Source: DATKCA01 sp035544675 (GTDB lineage: Bacteria > Acidobacteriota > Thermoanaerobaculia > Gp7-AA8). Taken from it: a stretch of 64,000 bases of DNA. Position 1 is the first letter of the stretch. Each line of letters opens with the position of its first letter. The translations under genes and the position numbers were made by a program. Below the pieces are notes generated by a model. It was given only the letters and a program-made list of their open reading frames with translations. It was not told the origin of the DNA and did no database searches. This document shows positions 20,452 to 28,818 of the stretch, in pieces. The stretch is taken from positions 1-64,000 of the forward strand of contig DATKCA010000026.1 in the NCBI GenBank assembly GCA_035544675.1. Direction: 5' to 3'.

Positions 20452-20996
20452 GTGCCCTCGCTCCGGCTCAGGAAATCCGCGGAGAGGATCCCGTAGAACT
20501 CCAGATCGACGTACTGGCTCCACTTCCTGTGATGCTGGCGCAGCGTGCCCTCGTGGCGCATGCCGTTCTTCTGCATCACGCGCCCTGAGGCGGCGTTGCG
20601 TGAGAAGTACGCGGCGTAGATCTTGTTGAGCCTCAGCTCCTCGAACCCGTAGCGGATCACCGCCCCGACCGCCTCGGTCGCATACCCGCGGCCCCAGTAG
20701 GGAACTCCGATCCAGTAGCCGATCTCGGCGTGGTTGTGGTCTTTCATGATCCGCAGCCCGATCGCGCCGACCAGCTCACCGTCGTCGACGGCGAGATTGA
20801 GCGAGCCTTCTTCCTGAAGCTTCGCGGCCTGCGACGCGATCCACTCCTCGGCCGCTCCCACGGGATAGGGATGCGGGATGAGCAGCGTGTTGATCGCGAT
20901 CTCACGCGCGCCGGCCAGGTCCTTCACGCGCTGGGCATCCTCCATGCGAAACGGGCGAATGGTCAGGCGGTCGGTGGTGAGATGCGGGAAACGCAT
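20436..20996 (-). CDS. GNAT acetyltransferase (RimJ/RimL type)
   Basis: Predicted 186-residue N-acetyltransferase. It starts MRFPHLTTDRLTIRPFRMED, the classical RimJ/RimL opening. It carries IGYWIGVPYWGRGYATEAV, the acetyl-CoA pyrophosphate-binding motif, and later NAASGRVMQKNGMRHEG. It acetylates an amino group of a protein or small molecule that cannot be identified here. It starts 9 nt after the BatD gene ends on the same strand, so it is probably the last gene of the Bat operon. It converges with the methyltransferase gene, overlapping it by 16 nt. Confidence 0.92.
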   Translation of the reverse strand: MRFPHLTTDRLTIRPFRMEDAQRVKDLAGAREIAINTLLIPHPYPVGAAEEWIASQAAKLQEEGSLNLAVDDGELVGAIGLRIMKDHNHAEIGYWIGVPYWGRGYATEAVGAVIRYGFEELRLNKIYAAYFSRNAASGRVMQKNGMRHEGTLRQHHRKWSQYVDLEFYGILSADFLSRSEGTHDLG

Positions 20997-21005
20997 GTCA
21001 GTCCC

Positions 21006-22574
21006 TCAAGCCACCAGCAGGTCCCGCAGCCTGCGCCGGATCTCGCGGTCACGGCGCTCGAGGGCGATGCGGTCGCGCTCCAGCGCGTCGAGGAGCGAGC
21101 GCAGCGACCGGTACGCCTCGCCCCGCTCGGACGCCTCGCGCAGCAGGACCGCGGGACTGAGCCCGCGCTGCTCGAGGCGGTGGTGGACGGCGTCCCGGAT
21201 TGCGGCCGGCGCGGGATCGGCGGTGAGCTCGCCGAGCTCGGTCCGGACGGCACGGCGCTTTCGCCACCACGGCCACACCGCGAACCAGATGACCACGCCG
21301 ACGATCGCCGCCATGGCCACCGGTAGAGACAGTCGAAGCAGCGGCGATCGGATGGAGCGATCGGCCAGCGCGCCGCCGCCCGCGGCCGCCTCACCCGTTG
21401 CCGCGATCACCTCCAGCGTCCGCGCCTCGCAGCGCAGCGTCTGCCGTCTGCCCGCGGCAGGCGAGAATACGGCGAGCTCCATCGCCGGCACCGTCATCCT
21501 CCCCGACCGCCGCGGGAACATGACGAACTTCCAGCGGCGCGTCATCGCCGGCGCACTCTCCGTCTTGAGCATCGACACACCCGAGTCGATGACCTGCACC
21601 GCGGCCGCGGGCGCGGTGCGGAAACTCGGAGCGCCGGCCGCCCGGACGTTGCCCCGCCCGGACAGCACCGCGTCCACCACGACCGGTCCGCCGTTCTTCT
21701 GCACGGGCGTGGTACAGCGCAGCATCAGATCGCCGACCGCGGCCACGGCCGGGCCGGGCGGAATCTCCCGCGCCTGCACGGCCACGGTGGCCGACGCGTA
21801 GGTCAGCTCGGCCAGGCTTCCCTCGAACATGCCGAAGACGCTGCGCGCCGAGCGGCGGACGAGCGCGCCTTCGATCTCCATCGGCCCGATCTCCAGCCTG
21901 CCGCTGCGCAGCGGGAACAGCGCCACGCGCCGGATCGGCATCTTCTGCATCGAATACGTTCCCACCGACACCGGCGAGGGCTGCGAGCTGCGGACGTCGA
22001 GCTCTTCGACCCAGAAGTCGTTCAGCTTCGGAATCGATCCGATCTGCCACTGGTGAATGTTCGCGGCGTTGTAGAGCCACCAGGTGACGACGACCTGCTC
22101 GCCGACGTAAGCCGACTGCTTGTCCGCTTCCACCACGATGAAGAAGGGGTCGCGCTCGCTCGCCATCAGCTCCTGCAGCACGATCATCGGATCGTTCGAC
22201 GCTGCCGCGCGGTCCGGCAAAACCTGCAGGGTCACCGGCTGGAGCGTGGCCCGCTGTCCGCGTACGAGCAGCTCCACCGGGCCGGCCGTGGCCGGACCGG
22301 GCCCGGTGGCACGGGCGCGGAACCGGAAGACCTTGCGTCGCGTCATCGCACCGTTGATGTATGAGAACTCGGATGAGACCGCGGGCGAGCCGGTGATGGC
22401 GAGGTTCCGGGTGGGGACGTAGACGTCGCCGAGCTTGGCGAACTCCCCTTCCAGCGAGACCGTGATGGTGACGAAGTCGCCCTGGCGCACCGAGCGGCGG
22501 TCGACGGAGAGGTCGTTGGAGAAGGCTCGTGCCGCGGCCAGAAGAATCAGCAGCAGCGAGACGCGTCTCACCAC
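21006..22574 (-). CDS. batD: BatD-type membrane protein
   Basis: Predicted 522-residue protein with a signal peptide (MVRRVSLLLILLAAARAFS). A long periplasmic beta-rich part typical of BatD follows (DLSVDRRSVRQGDFVTITV, then VGEQVVVTWWLYN), with one transmembrane helix near residue 425 (VAMAAIVGVVIWFAVWPWW) and a cytoplasmic helical tail. BatD works with the VWA proteins BatA/BatB in cell-envelope or oxidative-stress functions first described in Bacteroides. The start is a GTG overlapping the upstream TPR gene; a second GTG follows at once at 22571. Confidence 0.88.
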   Translation of the reverse strand: MVRRVSLLLILLAAARAFSNDLSVDRRSVRQGDFVTITVSLEGEFAKLGDVYVPTRNLAITGSPAVSSEFSYINGAMTRRKVFRFRARATGPGPATAGPVELLVRGQRATLQPVTLQVLPDRAAASNDPMIVLQELMASERDPFFIVVEADKQSAYVGEQVVVTWWLYNAANIHQWQIGSIPKLNDFWVEELDVRSSQPSPVSVGTYSMQKMPIRRVALFPLRSGRLEIGPMEIEGALVRRSARSVFGMFEGSLAELTYASATVAVQAREIPPGPAVAAVGDLMLRCTTPVQKNGGPVVVDAVLSGRGNVRAAGAPSFRTAPAAAVQVIDSGVSMLKTESAPAMTRRWKFVMFPRRSGRMTVPAMELAVFSPAAGRRQTLRCEARTLEVIAATGEAAAGGGALADRSIRSPLLRLSLPVAMAAIVGVVIWFAVWPWWRKRRAVRTELGELTADPAPAAIRDAVHHRLEQRGLSPAVLLREASERGEAYRSLRSLLDALERDRIALERRDREIRRRLRDLLVA

Positions 22575-23239
22575 CCCACCGCCCGCGACTCTCCCCTGGC
22601 CCTCTTCATGCGGGCCAGCTCTTCCTGTTCCTGCTGCTGCACCGATCGGAGCAACGCCTCCGCATCCGCCTCACCGCCCTGCTTCTGCTCCTGCTCGTCG
22701 CCCGGGTTGGGCTGCGGAGGCTGCTGTGGCTGCGGGCTGCCTCCTCCCTGCCTTCGCTGCTGCCGGCGCTGCCGCTGTTCCTCATCGAGACGGTGCTGCG
22801 CGATCTCGAGGTTGCGCTTCGCATCGCGGTCGCCCGGCGCCAGGCGCAGCGCCTCGGAGTAGTCGCGGATGGCGTGCTCGAACGCCTTCGATGCCAGCGC
22901 GCTGTTCCCGCGGTTGTACAACGCCCCCGAGCGAAGCGACGGGTCGCTCATCGCGCTGGTGATCGTGGCCGAGCCCTCCGTGCGTCTGCCGGCGGCGATC
23001 TGCGAAGTGCCGAGGTTGAACGCGGAACGCGGATTCGGAGCGATGCCGGAAGCGGTGCGATAGGAGCGCGCCGCTTCTTCGAAACGGCCGGTCGCGTACT
23101 GCTGCTCCCCGCGCGTCGACGCGGCGTGGGAGTTCGTCTCGCGCGTGAGCTGCTTCCAGAAGGCGGAAAGACGTTCGGGTGCGGCCGCCGGGAATGGCGG
23201 CGCTCCACCGGCCTGCGTGAGCGCGAGGATGGCGATCAC
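22568..23239 (-). CDS. batC: TPR protein of the Bat operon (BatC-like)
   Basis: Predicted 223-residue protein. The GTG start at 23239 lies nine bases after a GGAGG and gives a signal peptide (IAILALTQAGGAPPFPAAA). Residues about 55-165 hold three TPRs (EQQYATGRFEEAARSY, SAFNLGTSQIAAGRR, LYNRGNSALASKAFEHAI). The rest is a low-complexity Gln/Arg/Pro-rich tail ending in GESRAVGW. TPR partners of this type sit between batB and batD in many Bat operons and probably bind the VWA proteins. A longer frame to 23350 would translate the heptad repeat before the gene and was rejected. Confidence 0.82.
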   Translation of the reverse strand: MIAILALTQAGGAPPFPAAAPERLSAFWKQLTRETNSHAASTRGEQQYATGRFEEAARSYRTASGIAPNPRSAFNLGTSQIAAGRRTEGSATITSAMSDPSLRSGALYNRGNSALASKAFEHAIRDYSEALRLAPGDRDAKRNLEIAQHRLDEEQRQRRQQRRQGGGSPQPQQPPQPNPGDEQEQKQGGEADAEALLRSVQQQEQEELARMKRARGESRAVGW

Positions 23240-23250
23240 AACGGACCACC

Positions 23251-23284
23251 TCCCGAAACCCGAGGCCCGAGGCCCCTGGCCCCT
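23251..23284. repeat. Heptad repeat, CCCGAGG units
   Basis: Degenerate CCCGAAA/CCCGAGG/CCCGAGG/CCCCTGG/CCCCT units fill the gap between the batB-like and batC-like genes. They lie just upstream of the Shine-Dalgarno of the downstream gene. Confidence 0.7.
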
Positions 23285-24240
23285 CACTCCGCCCCTCGAT
23301 TCAGGAGAGAGCCGCAGAAGAAAGCCATGAACGCCAGCGCCAGCGGCCACTGGTATCGGTCGACCGGGACGCGTACGTCTTTCTCGCGCGAGGCGCCGCC
23401 GGCGCCGCGCTGCATGAGAGGATCGAGCGCACTCTCGGAGAACGGATTCTGGAGGAGCGTCCCTCCCGTATCGCGCGCGATGCGCTGCATGTTCTCGGAG
23501 CGGGCCCGGGTGGTGACGATCTCACCCGACTCGTCGCGAAGGACGCCGTTACCGGCGGGGATCGTGCCGCCGCCGGCGGTTCCGACGACGATCGCCGACA
23601 CGCTCACTCCACGCGCTCTCGCGAACCGGAGAGCGTCGGCGATGCGACCGCGGCCCTGTTCTTCGCCGTCCGAGATGAGGATGACATCGGCCTTCTGGCC
23701 GGAGTCGATCTGCACGAGCTGCAGCGACTTCTCGATGGCCGCGCCGAGGTCCGACCCGGCCACGCCCACTTCGCCGGGCTGCAGAGTGTCGAGAAGAGCG
23801 AGCACCGCGTCGGAATCGTTGGTGAGCGGCGAGACGACTTCCGCCGCCGCCTCGAACGTGACGAGGGCGACGCGACCGCCGTGATTCTCAAGGAGGACCC
23901 TGGCCAGCGCCTTCGCGGCGGCCAGACGCGACGCGCCGACGTCTTCGGCGGCCATGCTGTGCGATACGTCGATGGCGATGACGCGGTTCGACTCGCGGCT
24001 CACGATCGGCACCGTCGTGTATCCGGCGTACGGACCAGCCAGGGCCAGCGCCGCCGCGGCGATGGCGATCGACATCGCGATGGGGCGCGCCGCGCGGAGA
24101 GGATTGGCCACACCGCGCAGACGCTCGGCCGAGAAGCGGCGCGCGATCCGCGCCCGAAGCGCCTCCCGCGACATCAGGAACACCAGCGCGACCGGCACCG
24201 CCGCCGCGGCCCACAGCCAGATGGGAGAGCGGAAGCTCAC
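23284..24240 (-). CDS. batB: VWA-domain membrane protein (BatB-like)
   Basis: Predicted 318-residue protein. Two N-terminal transmembrane helices (IWLWAAAAVPVALVFLM and AMSIAIAAAALALAGPYAG) precede a von Willebrand A domain. The MIDAS motif is DVSHSMAAED (DxSxS), and ISDGEEQGRG fits the later Asp position. A C-terminal helix ends the protein. The GTG start overlaps the stop of the preceding VWA gene by 4 nt (GTGA). It is the second of two adjacent VWA genes and sits before a TPR gene, the batB position. Confidence 0.88.
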   Translation of the reverse strand: MSFRSPIWLWAAAAVPVALVFLMSREALRARIARRFSAERLRGVANPLRAARPIAMSIAIAAAALALAGPYAGYTTVPIVSRESNRVIAIDVSHSMAAEDVGASRLAAAKALARVLLENHGGRVALVTFEAAAEVVSPLTNDSDAVLALLDTLQPGEVGVAGSDLGAAIEKSLQLVQIDSGQKADVILISDGEEQGRGRIADALRFARARGVSVSAIVVGTAGGGTIPAGNGVLRDESGEIVTTRARSENMQRIARDTGGTLLQNPFSESALDPLMQRGAGGASREKDVRVPVDRYQWPLALAFMAFFCGSLLNRGAE

Positions 24241-25244
24241 GCCGGCACCCTCAGCCACAACGTCTCGCCGGCCAGCAGCGCGGCGAGCAGGAGCGAGAGG
24301 CCCGCGCCGAGCGGCCACGTGTACAGCTCATCGACGACGTCGGTCTTCGGCGCGGTGAGGCGAGTCTTCTCCAGGCTGTCGATGCGCTTCAGCACGTCGC
24401 CCAGGGAGCGCGCGCCCGTGGCGCGGAAGTATTCGCCGCCGGTGGCGGACGAGATGCCCGACAGCGTCTTCTCGTCGATCTCGCCGCGGATGTGCTGGTA
24501 CACCGTCTCGATCTCCCCGGTGAACGGGTTCTGCCGCTTGATGGGGAGCGGCACGGGCCCTTCGCTGCCCACGCCGATCGTGTAGACCTTGATCCCGTAC
24601 TTCGCGGCCAGCGAGGCCGCCACGAGCGGGTCGATCGACCCGGCGTTGTTCACGCCGTCGGTGACCAGGATGATCACGCGGCTCTGCGTGCGCGAGGTGC
24701 GCAGCCGGTTGACCGCGGTGGCCACGGCATGACCGATGGCCGTGCCGTTGCCGTTCTCGCCGACTTCGGCCTTGGCCAGGATCGAGCGCGCGATGTCGCG
24801 GTCGAACGTGATCGGAACGCGCGTGACGGCGCGGACGCCGAACGTGACGATGCCGATGCGGTCGTCCACGCGCCGCTCGATGAAATCGCCGATGAGGTCC
24901 TTGGCCACGGTGAAGCGATTGCGCGGGCGGAAGTCCTCCGCGGCCATGCTGCCCGACGCGTCGAGCGCCACGACGATGTCCACGCCGAATCGATCGTTCG
25001 CGGCGGCGCGCTCCACGCGCTGCGGTCGCGCCAGCGCCACAGTGATGAGCAGGAGCGCCATCGTCTCCAGAACGAACGGCAGCCAGGCCAGGGAAACGCG
25101 CGGCGAGCGCTTCGCCGTCACCAGATCGAGCGACGAGAATCGGAAGAACGCGAACTGCCGCCGCCTGTCGCGGATGAGAAGCACCACGCGCCCGATGACG
25201 AGCAGCGCCAGCGCGAACCACAGCGGCGTGGCGAACCGGATCAT
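24237..25244 (-). CDS. batA: VWA-domain membrane protein (BatA-like)
   Basis: Predicted 335-residue protein. Two N-terminal helices (LWFALALLVIGRVVLLI and LPFVLETMALLLITVAL) flank an FFRFSSLDLV segment. A VWA domain follows with MIDAS motif DASGSMAAEDF, VTDGVNNAGS, and a late metal-site Thr; a C-terminal helix ends it. The ATG overlaps the stop of the preceding gene by 4 nt. Together with batB it probably forms the metal-dependent adhesion pair of the Bat complex at the inner membrane. Confidence 0.9.
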   Translation of the reverse strand: MIRFATPLWFALALLVIGRVVLLIRDRRRQFAFFRFSSLDLVTAKRSPRVSLAWLPFVLETMALLLITVALARPQRVERAAANDRFGVDIVVALDASGSMAAEDFRPRNRFTVAKDLIGDFIERRVDDRIGIVTFGVRAVTRVPITFDRDIARSILAKAEVGENGNGTAIGHAVATAVNRLRTSRTQSRVIILVTDGVNNAGSIDPLVAASLAAKYGIKVYTIGVGSEGPVPLPIKRQNPFTGEIETVYQHIRGEIDEKTLSGISSATGGEYFRATGARSLGDVLKRIDSLEKTRLTAPKTDVVDELYTWPLGAGLSLLLAALLAGETLWLRVPA

Positions 25245-25969
25245 GCCGCCATCTCCTGCGGCGGCGCCGGAATGAGACCGAGCGCGCCCGTGGCGATGGC
25301 CTCGAAGTCGCCGGGAGGTGCGCCCCACGGCGAGAATTTCTCGGCGTCACCGCGGCGCAGGATCTCCCTCACCAGCGCGCTGTGCTCCCGATCGATGCGC
25401 GGCAAGAGCTGCGACGTGGTCAGGTCGGCGCCCAGGTATGGGGTGAGCGAGGCCAGGTAGCGGCGCGTGGCGTCGGCCAGCGCGGCCCAGCGCTGCCCGC
25501 GCGGATTCCTGATCAGGCTGAGGACGGTGGCGCGGAACCGGTCCGCCGCCGGCATCTCCGGCGGCAGCGCCTCCACCTTCTCCTTCGCGCGCGCCAGAAA
25601 CAGGACGATGGCCCAGGCCATGAGACATGCCAGCCCGGCGATGCCGATCGCCATGAGCGGACGCCGTGGCGCCGGAACCACGAGCGGCTTCTTCAGAGCA
25701 GAGGGCTCGAGCTGGTCGCCGGGCGGAATGACCGATCGCACCGGAATGTCGAGGTTGCGGAAGCGGACATTGCCGGCCTGCCCGGAGAGCGAGATCGGTC
25801 GCGGCTGAAACGTGCGGACCACGGCGCGGCGCCCCTCCTGCGAGACGATCTCGTACGACGGCGACGCATCGAGGCGCACCGCTTCCTGGAAGTCGAGCGT
25901 GATGGGGTCGCCCACCGTCGGCGCGGCCGGCCGGAACGTCACCGTCACGAGAAGGAGCTCCAGGATCAT
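25241..25969 (-). CDS. Single-span membrane protein of the MoxR-Bat operon
   Basis: Predicted 242-residue protein. A short exported beta-rich part (VTVTFRPAAPTVGDPITLDF, related in style to BatD) is followed by one transmembrane helix (LMAIGIAGLACLMAWAIVLFLA, about residues 104-125) and a cytoplasmic helical domain. It occupies the place between DUF58 and batA often held by a DUF4381-like or other poorly named gene; no confident family is assigned. Start and stop overlap the neighbours by 4 nt each, so it is a firm member of the operon. Confidence 0.8.
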   Translation of the reverse strand: MILELLLVTVTFRPAAPTVGDPITLDFQEAVRLDASPSYEIVSQEGRRAVVRTFQPRPISLSGQAGNVRFRNLDIPVRSVIPPGDQLEPSALKKPLVVPAPRRPLMAIGIAGLACLMAWAIVLFLARAKEKVEALPPEMPAADRFRATVLSLIRNPRGQRWAALADATRRYLASLTPYLGADLTTSQLLPRIDREHSALVREILRRGDAEKFSPWGAPPGDFEAIATGALGLIPAPPQEMAA

Positions 25970-26865
25970 CGTCTGCGCGCCAGCCGTCCGCGGAAGAATC
26001 GGATGAGATCGCGATCGTAGGGAACCGCCGTCGACACCGGTATCCAGTCGACGCCGCCGCTGCGGAAACGCCGATCCAGGAGCGCGCGCCACTGGCCGGA
26101 GCGGAGCCCGACTTCGCTGCGGGTGAGGTCGACCAGGCGCCCCTCACCCGATTCGGCATCGACGACGGCAATGAGGCCACGCCCCGGGAAGTGCTCCTCG
26201 CGCGGGTCGCTCACGGCCAGCGCGATGACGTCGTGCTTCCTGTTCAGCCGCTTCAGCGGTCTCTCGAAGTCGAGCTCCAGAAAGTCCGAGACCAGGATCA
26301 CGACGGCGCGCTTGGCGTTCACGTGCTCGAGGTAGCGCGATGCCGCGCCGAGATCGGCCACGCCTCCCGTGCCTCGCATGGCCGCGTCGACGGCCGCGCG
26401 CGCGATCACCTGCGCGTGCTCCCGTCCCTTGCGCGGCGGGATGTACGAGCTGACCGTGCCGGCGAACAGCAGCAGGCCGACGCGGTCGGAGTTCTGGACC
26501 GCCGCGAACGCGAACACCGACGCCAGCTCCGCGGCGATGTCGCACTTGCGCCAGTCGACCGAGCCGAAAGCCATCGAGCCGGAAATGTCCACGGCGATGA
26601 TGATGGTGAGGTCGCGCTCCTCCACGAACTGTTTCACGTGCGGGACGCCGCTGCGCGCGGTCACGTTCCAGTCGATCGTGCGGATGTCGTCGCCAGGCTG
26701 GTACTCGCGCACCTGCGAGAACTCGATGCCCCGGCCGTGAAACGCCGAGTGATAGTCGCCCGCGAAACCGGCCCGGATGAGGCGGCCGCTGACGATCTCC
26801 AGGTCCGCGACGCGCCGCGCGGTGGGAGTCTGGAGCTGCGGGGCTTTGCGGCGGAAGATCTTCAT
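25966..26865 (-). CDS. DUF58 protein of the MoxR-Bat system
   Basis: Predicted 299-residue DUF58 protein. The conserved YHSAFHGRGIEFSQVREYQPGDD and IDWNVTARSG motifs are present. A VWA-like fold follows with IIAVDISGSMAFGS. It is the usual partner of MoxR ATPases. The start is uncertain: an ATG at 26907 overlaps the moxR stop by 4 nt, in the style of the operon, but the 14 residues it adds (MKARAQGSGLRAKT) are encoded by a heptad repeat. The second ATG at 26865 starts the conserved protein. Both ATGs are followed by AAG. Confidence 0.9.
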   Translation of the reverse strand: MKIFRRKAPQLQTPTARRVADLEIVSGRLIRAGFAGDYHSAFHGRGIEFSQVREYQPGDDIRTIDWNVTARSGVPHVKQFVEERDLTIIIAVDISGSMAFGSVDWRKCDIAAELASVFAFAAVQNSDRVGLLLFAGTVSSYIPPRKGREHAQVIARAAVDAAMRGTGGVADLGAASRYLEHVNAKRAVVILVSDFLELDFERPLKRLNRKHDVIALAVSDPREEHFPGRGLIAVVDAESGEGRLVDLTRSEVGLRSGQWRALLDRRFRSGGVDWIPVSTAVPYDRDLIRFFRGRLARRR

Positions 26866-26871
26866 GGTCTT

Positions 26872-26904
26872 GGCCCTGAGCCCCGAGCCCTGAGCCCTGG
26901 CCTT
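26872..26904. repeat. Heptad repeat, AGGGCTC units (minus strand)
   Basis: On the minus strand the stretch reads AGGGCTC-AGGGCTC-GGGGCTC-AGGGCCA. It lies between the moxR stop and the ATG at 26865. It stays open in the DUF58 frame, so it may be an untranslated insert or a 14-residue N-terminal addition. Confidence 0.75.
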
Positions 26905-27899
26905 CATGGGACGGCGACGGCTCCGAGGATCTGGTCGATGATGCGCTCGGCAGTCATCTGCTCGGCCGCGGCCTCGTAGCTGAGGACCAGGCGGTGGCGC
27001 AGCACGTCATGCGCGATCGACTTCACATCCTCGGGGATCACGTACGGACGGCCCTGGATGAACGCGTAGCCCTTGGCCACGTGGGCCAGAGCGAGCGTGG
27101 CTCGCGGCGATGCTCCGAAGGAGATGAAGGGCTCGAGCGATCCCAGCCGCACCTCCGCCGGCCTGCGGGTGGCCGTGACGACCTGCACGATGTAGCGGCT
27201 GATGCGATCGTCGACGTGGACCGATGCGGCGAGCCGGGCGATGCCCTCGATCTCTTCGAGGCGGAGCACGCGCCGGATGGACACGTCGTCCGCGGTCGGG
27301 TCGAGGTAGAGGCTGAGGATGCGCAGCTCCTCCTCTGGAGTCGGATAGTCGACCCGCAGCTTCATCACGAACCGGTCCACCTGCGCCTCGGGCAGCGCGT
27401 AGGTGCCTTCGTGCTCGATCGGGTTCTGCGTGGCGATGACCACGAAGGGATCGGGGAGCGGGTACGAAGTGTCGCCGATGGTGACCTGCCGCTCCTGCAT
27501 GGCCTCCAGGAGCGCGCTCTGCACCTTGGCCGGAGCGCGGTTGATCTCGTCCGCCAGCACCAGGTTTGCGAAGATCGGCCCGAAGCGCGCATTGAACGTG
27601 CGGACGTTGGGGTCGAAGATGAGCGTGCCGGTGATGTCGGCGGGGAGAAGGTCCGGCGTGAACTGCACGCGTTTGAACGAGGCGTGGATCGCGCCGGCAA
27701 GCGATTTGACGAGCAGGGTCTTGGCCAGGCCGGGCAGGCCTTCCACGAGCACGTGGCCGCGGACGAGCAGGGCGATGATGAGCCGGTCGACGATGGCCCC
27801 CTGCCCGATCACTGCCCGGCCCACTTCCTGGCGCAGCCGGGCGATGGTCTCCTGGGCCGCTGCGATGTTCGCTGTTACCGCTGTTTCGTTGAGTGGCAT
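26904..27899 (-). CDS. moxR: MoxR-family AAA+ ATPase
   Basis: Predicted 331-residue AAA+ ATPase. Walker A is EGLPGLAKTLLVK, Walker B is NLVLADEINRAP, sensor 1 is VIATQNPIEHEGTY, and the C-terminal lid carries the GASPRATLAL sensor-2 region. MoxR proteins act as chaperones with VWA proteins. It is the first gene of the operon that continues with DUF58, batA, batB, batC, batD and a GNAT gene. It is divergent from ksgA with only 26 nt between the two starts, so the promoters must overlap. Confidence 0.95.
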   Translation of the reverse strand: MPLNETAVTANIAAAQETIARLRQEVGRAVIGQGAIVDRLIIALLVRGHVLVEGLPGLAKTLLVKSLAGAIHASFKRVQFTPDLLPADITGTLIFDPNVRTFNARFGPIFANLVLADEINRAPAKVQSALLEAMQERQVTIGDTSYPLPDPFVVIATQNPIEHEGTYALPEAQVDRFVMKLRVDYPTPEEELRILSLYLDPTADDVSIRRVLRLEEIEGIARLAASVHVDDRISRYIVQVVTATRRPAEVRLGSLEPFISFGASPRATLALAHVAKGYAFIQGRPYVIPEDVKSIAHDVLRHRLVLSYEAAAEQMTAERIIDQILGAVAVP

Positions 27900-27925
27900 C
27901 AGGTCAGAATGTTACCCGCACTCCC

Positions 27926-28711
27926 ATGGCTAAGCCGAAGAAGAAGTGGGGCCAGAACTTCCTGCGAAACCGCGGCGCGGTCGAGAAAATTGTCGCCGCC
28001 GTGGAGCCGGAGCCGGGGGACGTGATCGTGGAGATCGGACCGGGCGAGGGTGTGCTCACCGGGAAGCTGCTCGAGCTGGGGCATCCGCTGGTGGCGCTGG
28101 AGATCGATCCGGAGCTGACCGGGAGGCTGGCGGCGCGCTTCGCCGGGCTCGATGTGAGAACCGCCGACGCGCTCGATGCGCCGCTGCCCGAGGGGCCGTA
28201 TCGCGCGGTCGGGAATCTGCCGTACAACGTGGGGACCCCGATTCTGAGGCGGGTGATTGCCGACCCGAACTGCCGGCGGGCGGTGTTCATGCTGCAGAAG
28301 GAGGTCGCGGACCGTCTGGTGGCGAAGCCGGGGACCGAGCAGTACGGCTACCTGACGCTGTACGGGCAGGTGTTCGCTGAGGCGCGGATCCTGATGAGGC
28401 TCGGGCCGAAGTCGTTCTATCCACCGCCGCGGGTGGACAGCGCGGTGGTCGTGCTCGACCCTCTCGCGCAGCCGCGCACGACGGATCGGGAGGGGTTGCT
28501 CGAGCTGATCAGCACGTCGTTCCGCATGCGCCGCAAGAAGTTGATCAACAACCTGATCGGCTGGCGCGGCCTCACCCGCGCCGACATCCTGCCGGTGCTG
28601 ACCGCCGCGGGGGTCGACCCCGACATCCGGGCCGAACAGCTCTCCCTCGCGGAGGTCGAGGGGGTCAGGTCTTGCCTTTTCCCTTTTCCCACAATAGGTA
28701 GAGTTCCCTGA
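27926..28711 (+). CDS. rsmA: 16S rRNA dimethyladenosine transferase KsgA/RsmA
   Basis: Predicted 261-residue enzyme that dimethylates two adjacent adenosines near the 3' end of 16S rRNA during 30S assembly. It shows KKKWGQNFLRN, the SAM motif VIVEIGPGEGVLT, LEIDPEL, and the catalytic NLPYNVGTPIL; the C-terminal domain has FRMRRKKLINNL. The last residues after LSLAEVEG are encoded by the left arm of a 30-bp inverted repeat and do not resemble the usual family ending, so the native stop has probably been replaced. The core is complete, so activity is expected. Confidence 0.95.
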   Translation: MAKPKKKWGQNFLRNRGAVEKIVAAVEPEPGDVIVEIGPGEGVLTGKLLELGHPLVALEIDPELTGRLAARFAGLDVRTADALDAPLPEGPYRAVGNLPYNVGTPILRRVIADPNCRRAVFMLQKEVADRLVAKPGTEQYGYLTLYGQVFAEARILMRLGPKSFYPPPRVDSAVVVLDPLAQPRTTDREGLLELISTSFRMRRKKLINNLIGWRGLTRADILPVLTAAGVDPDIRAEQLSLAEVEGVRSCLFPFPTIGRVP

Positions 28712-28815
28712 GACGCGAGCGATCTGCGATGCGGGCACGTCTACATCTCGGAGAGCAGTCTCTCTCGGGATGTCTACGAGGAGTAGGAAAAGGGAAAAGG
28801 CAAGACCTGACCCCC
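28660..28815. repeat. 30-bp perfect inverted repeat with 96-bp loop
   Basis: Left arm 28660-28689 (beginning GGGGGTCAGGTCTTGCC) and right arm 28786-28815 (ending GGCAAGACCTGACCCCC) are exact complements over 30 bp. Each arm contains two CCTTTTC-type heptads. The loop holds its own smaller dyad around 28740-28776 (CTACATCTCGGAGAG and its partner). It looks like a non-autonomous, RAYT-type mobile element inserted at the 3' end of ksgA, and it separates ksgA from the convergent DUF5916 gene. Confidence 0.85.
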
Positions 28816-28818
28816 CCC

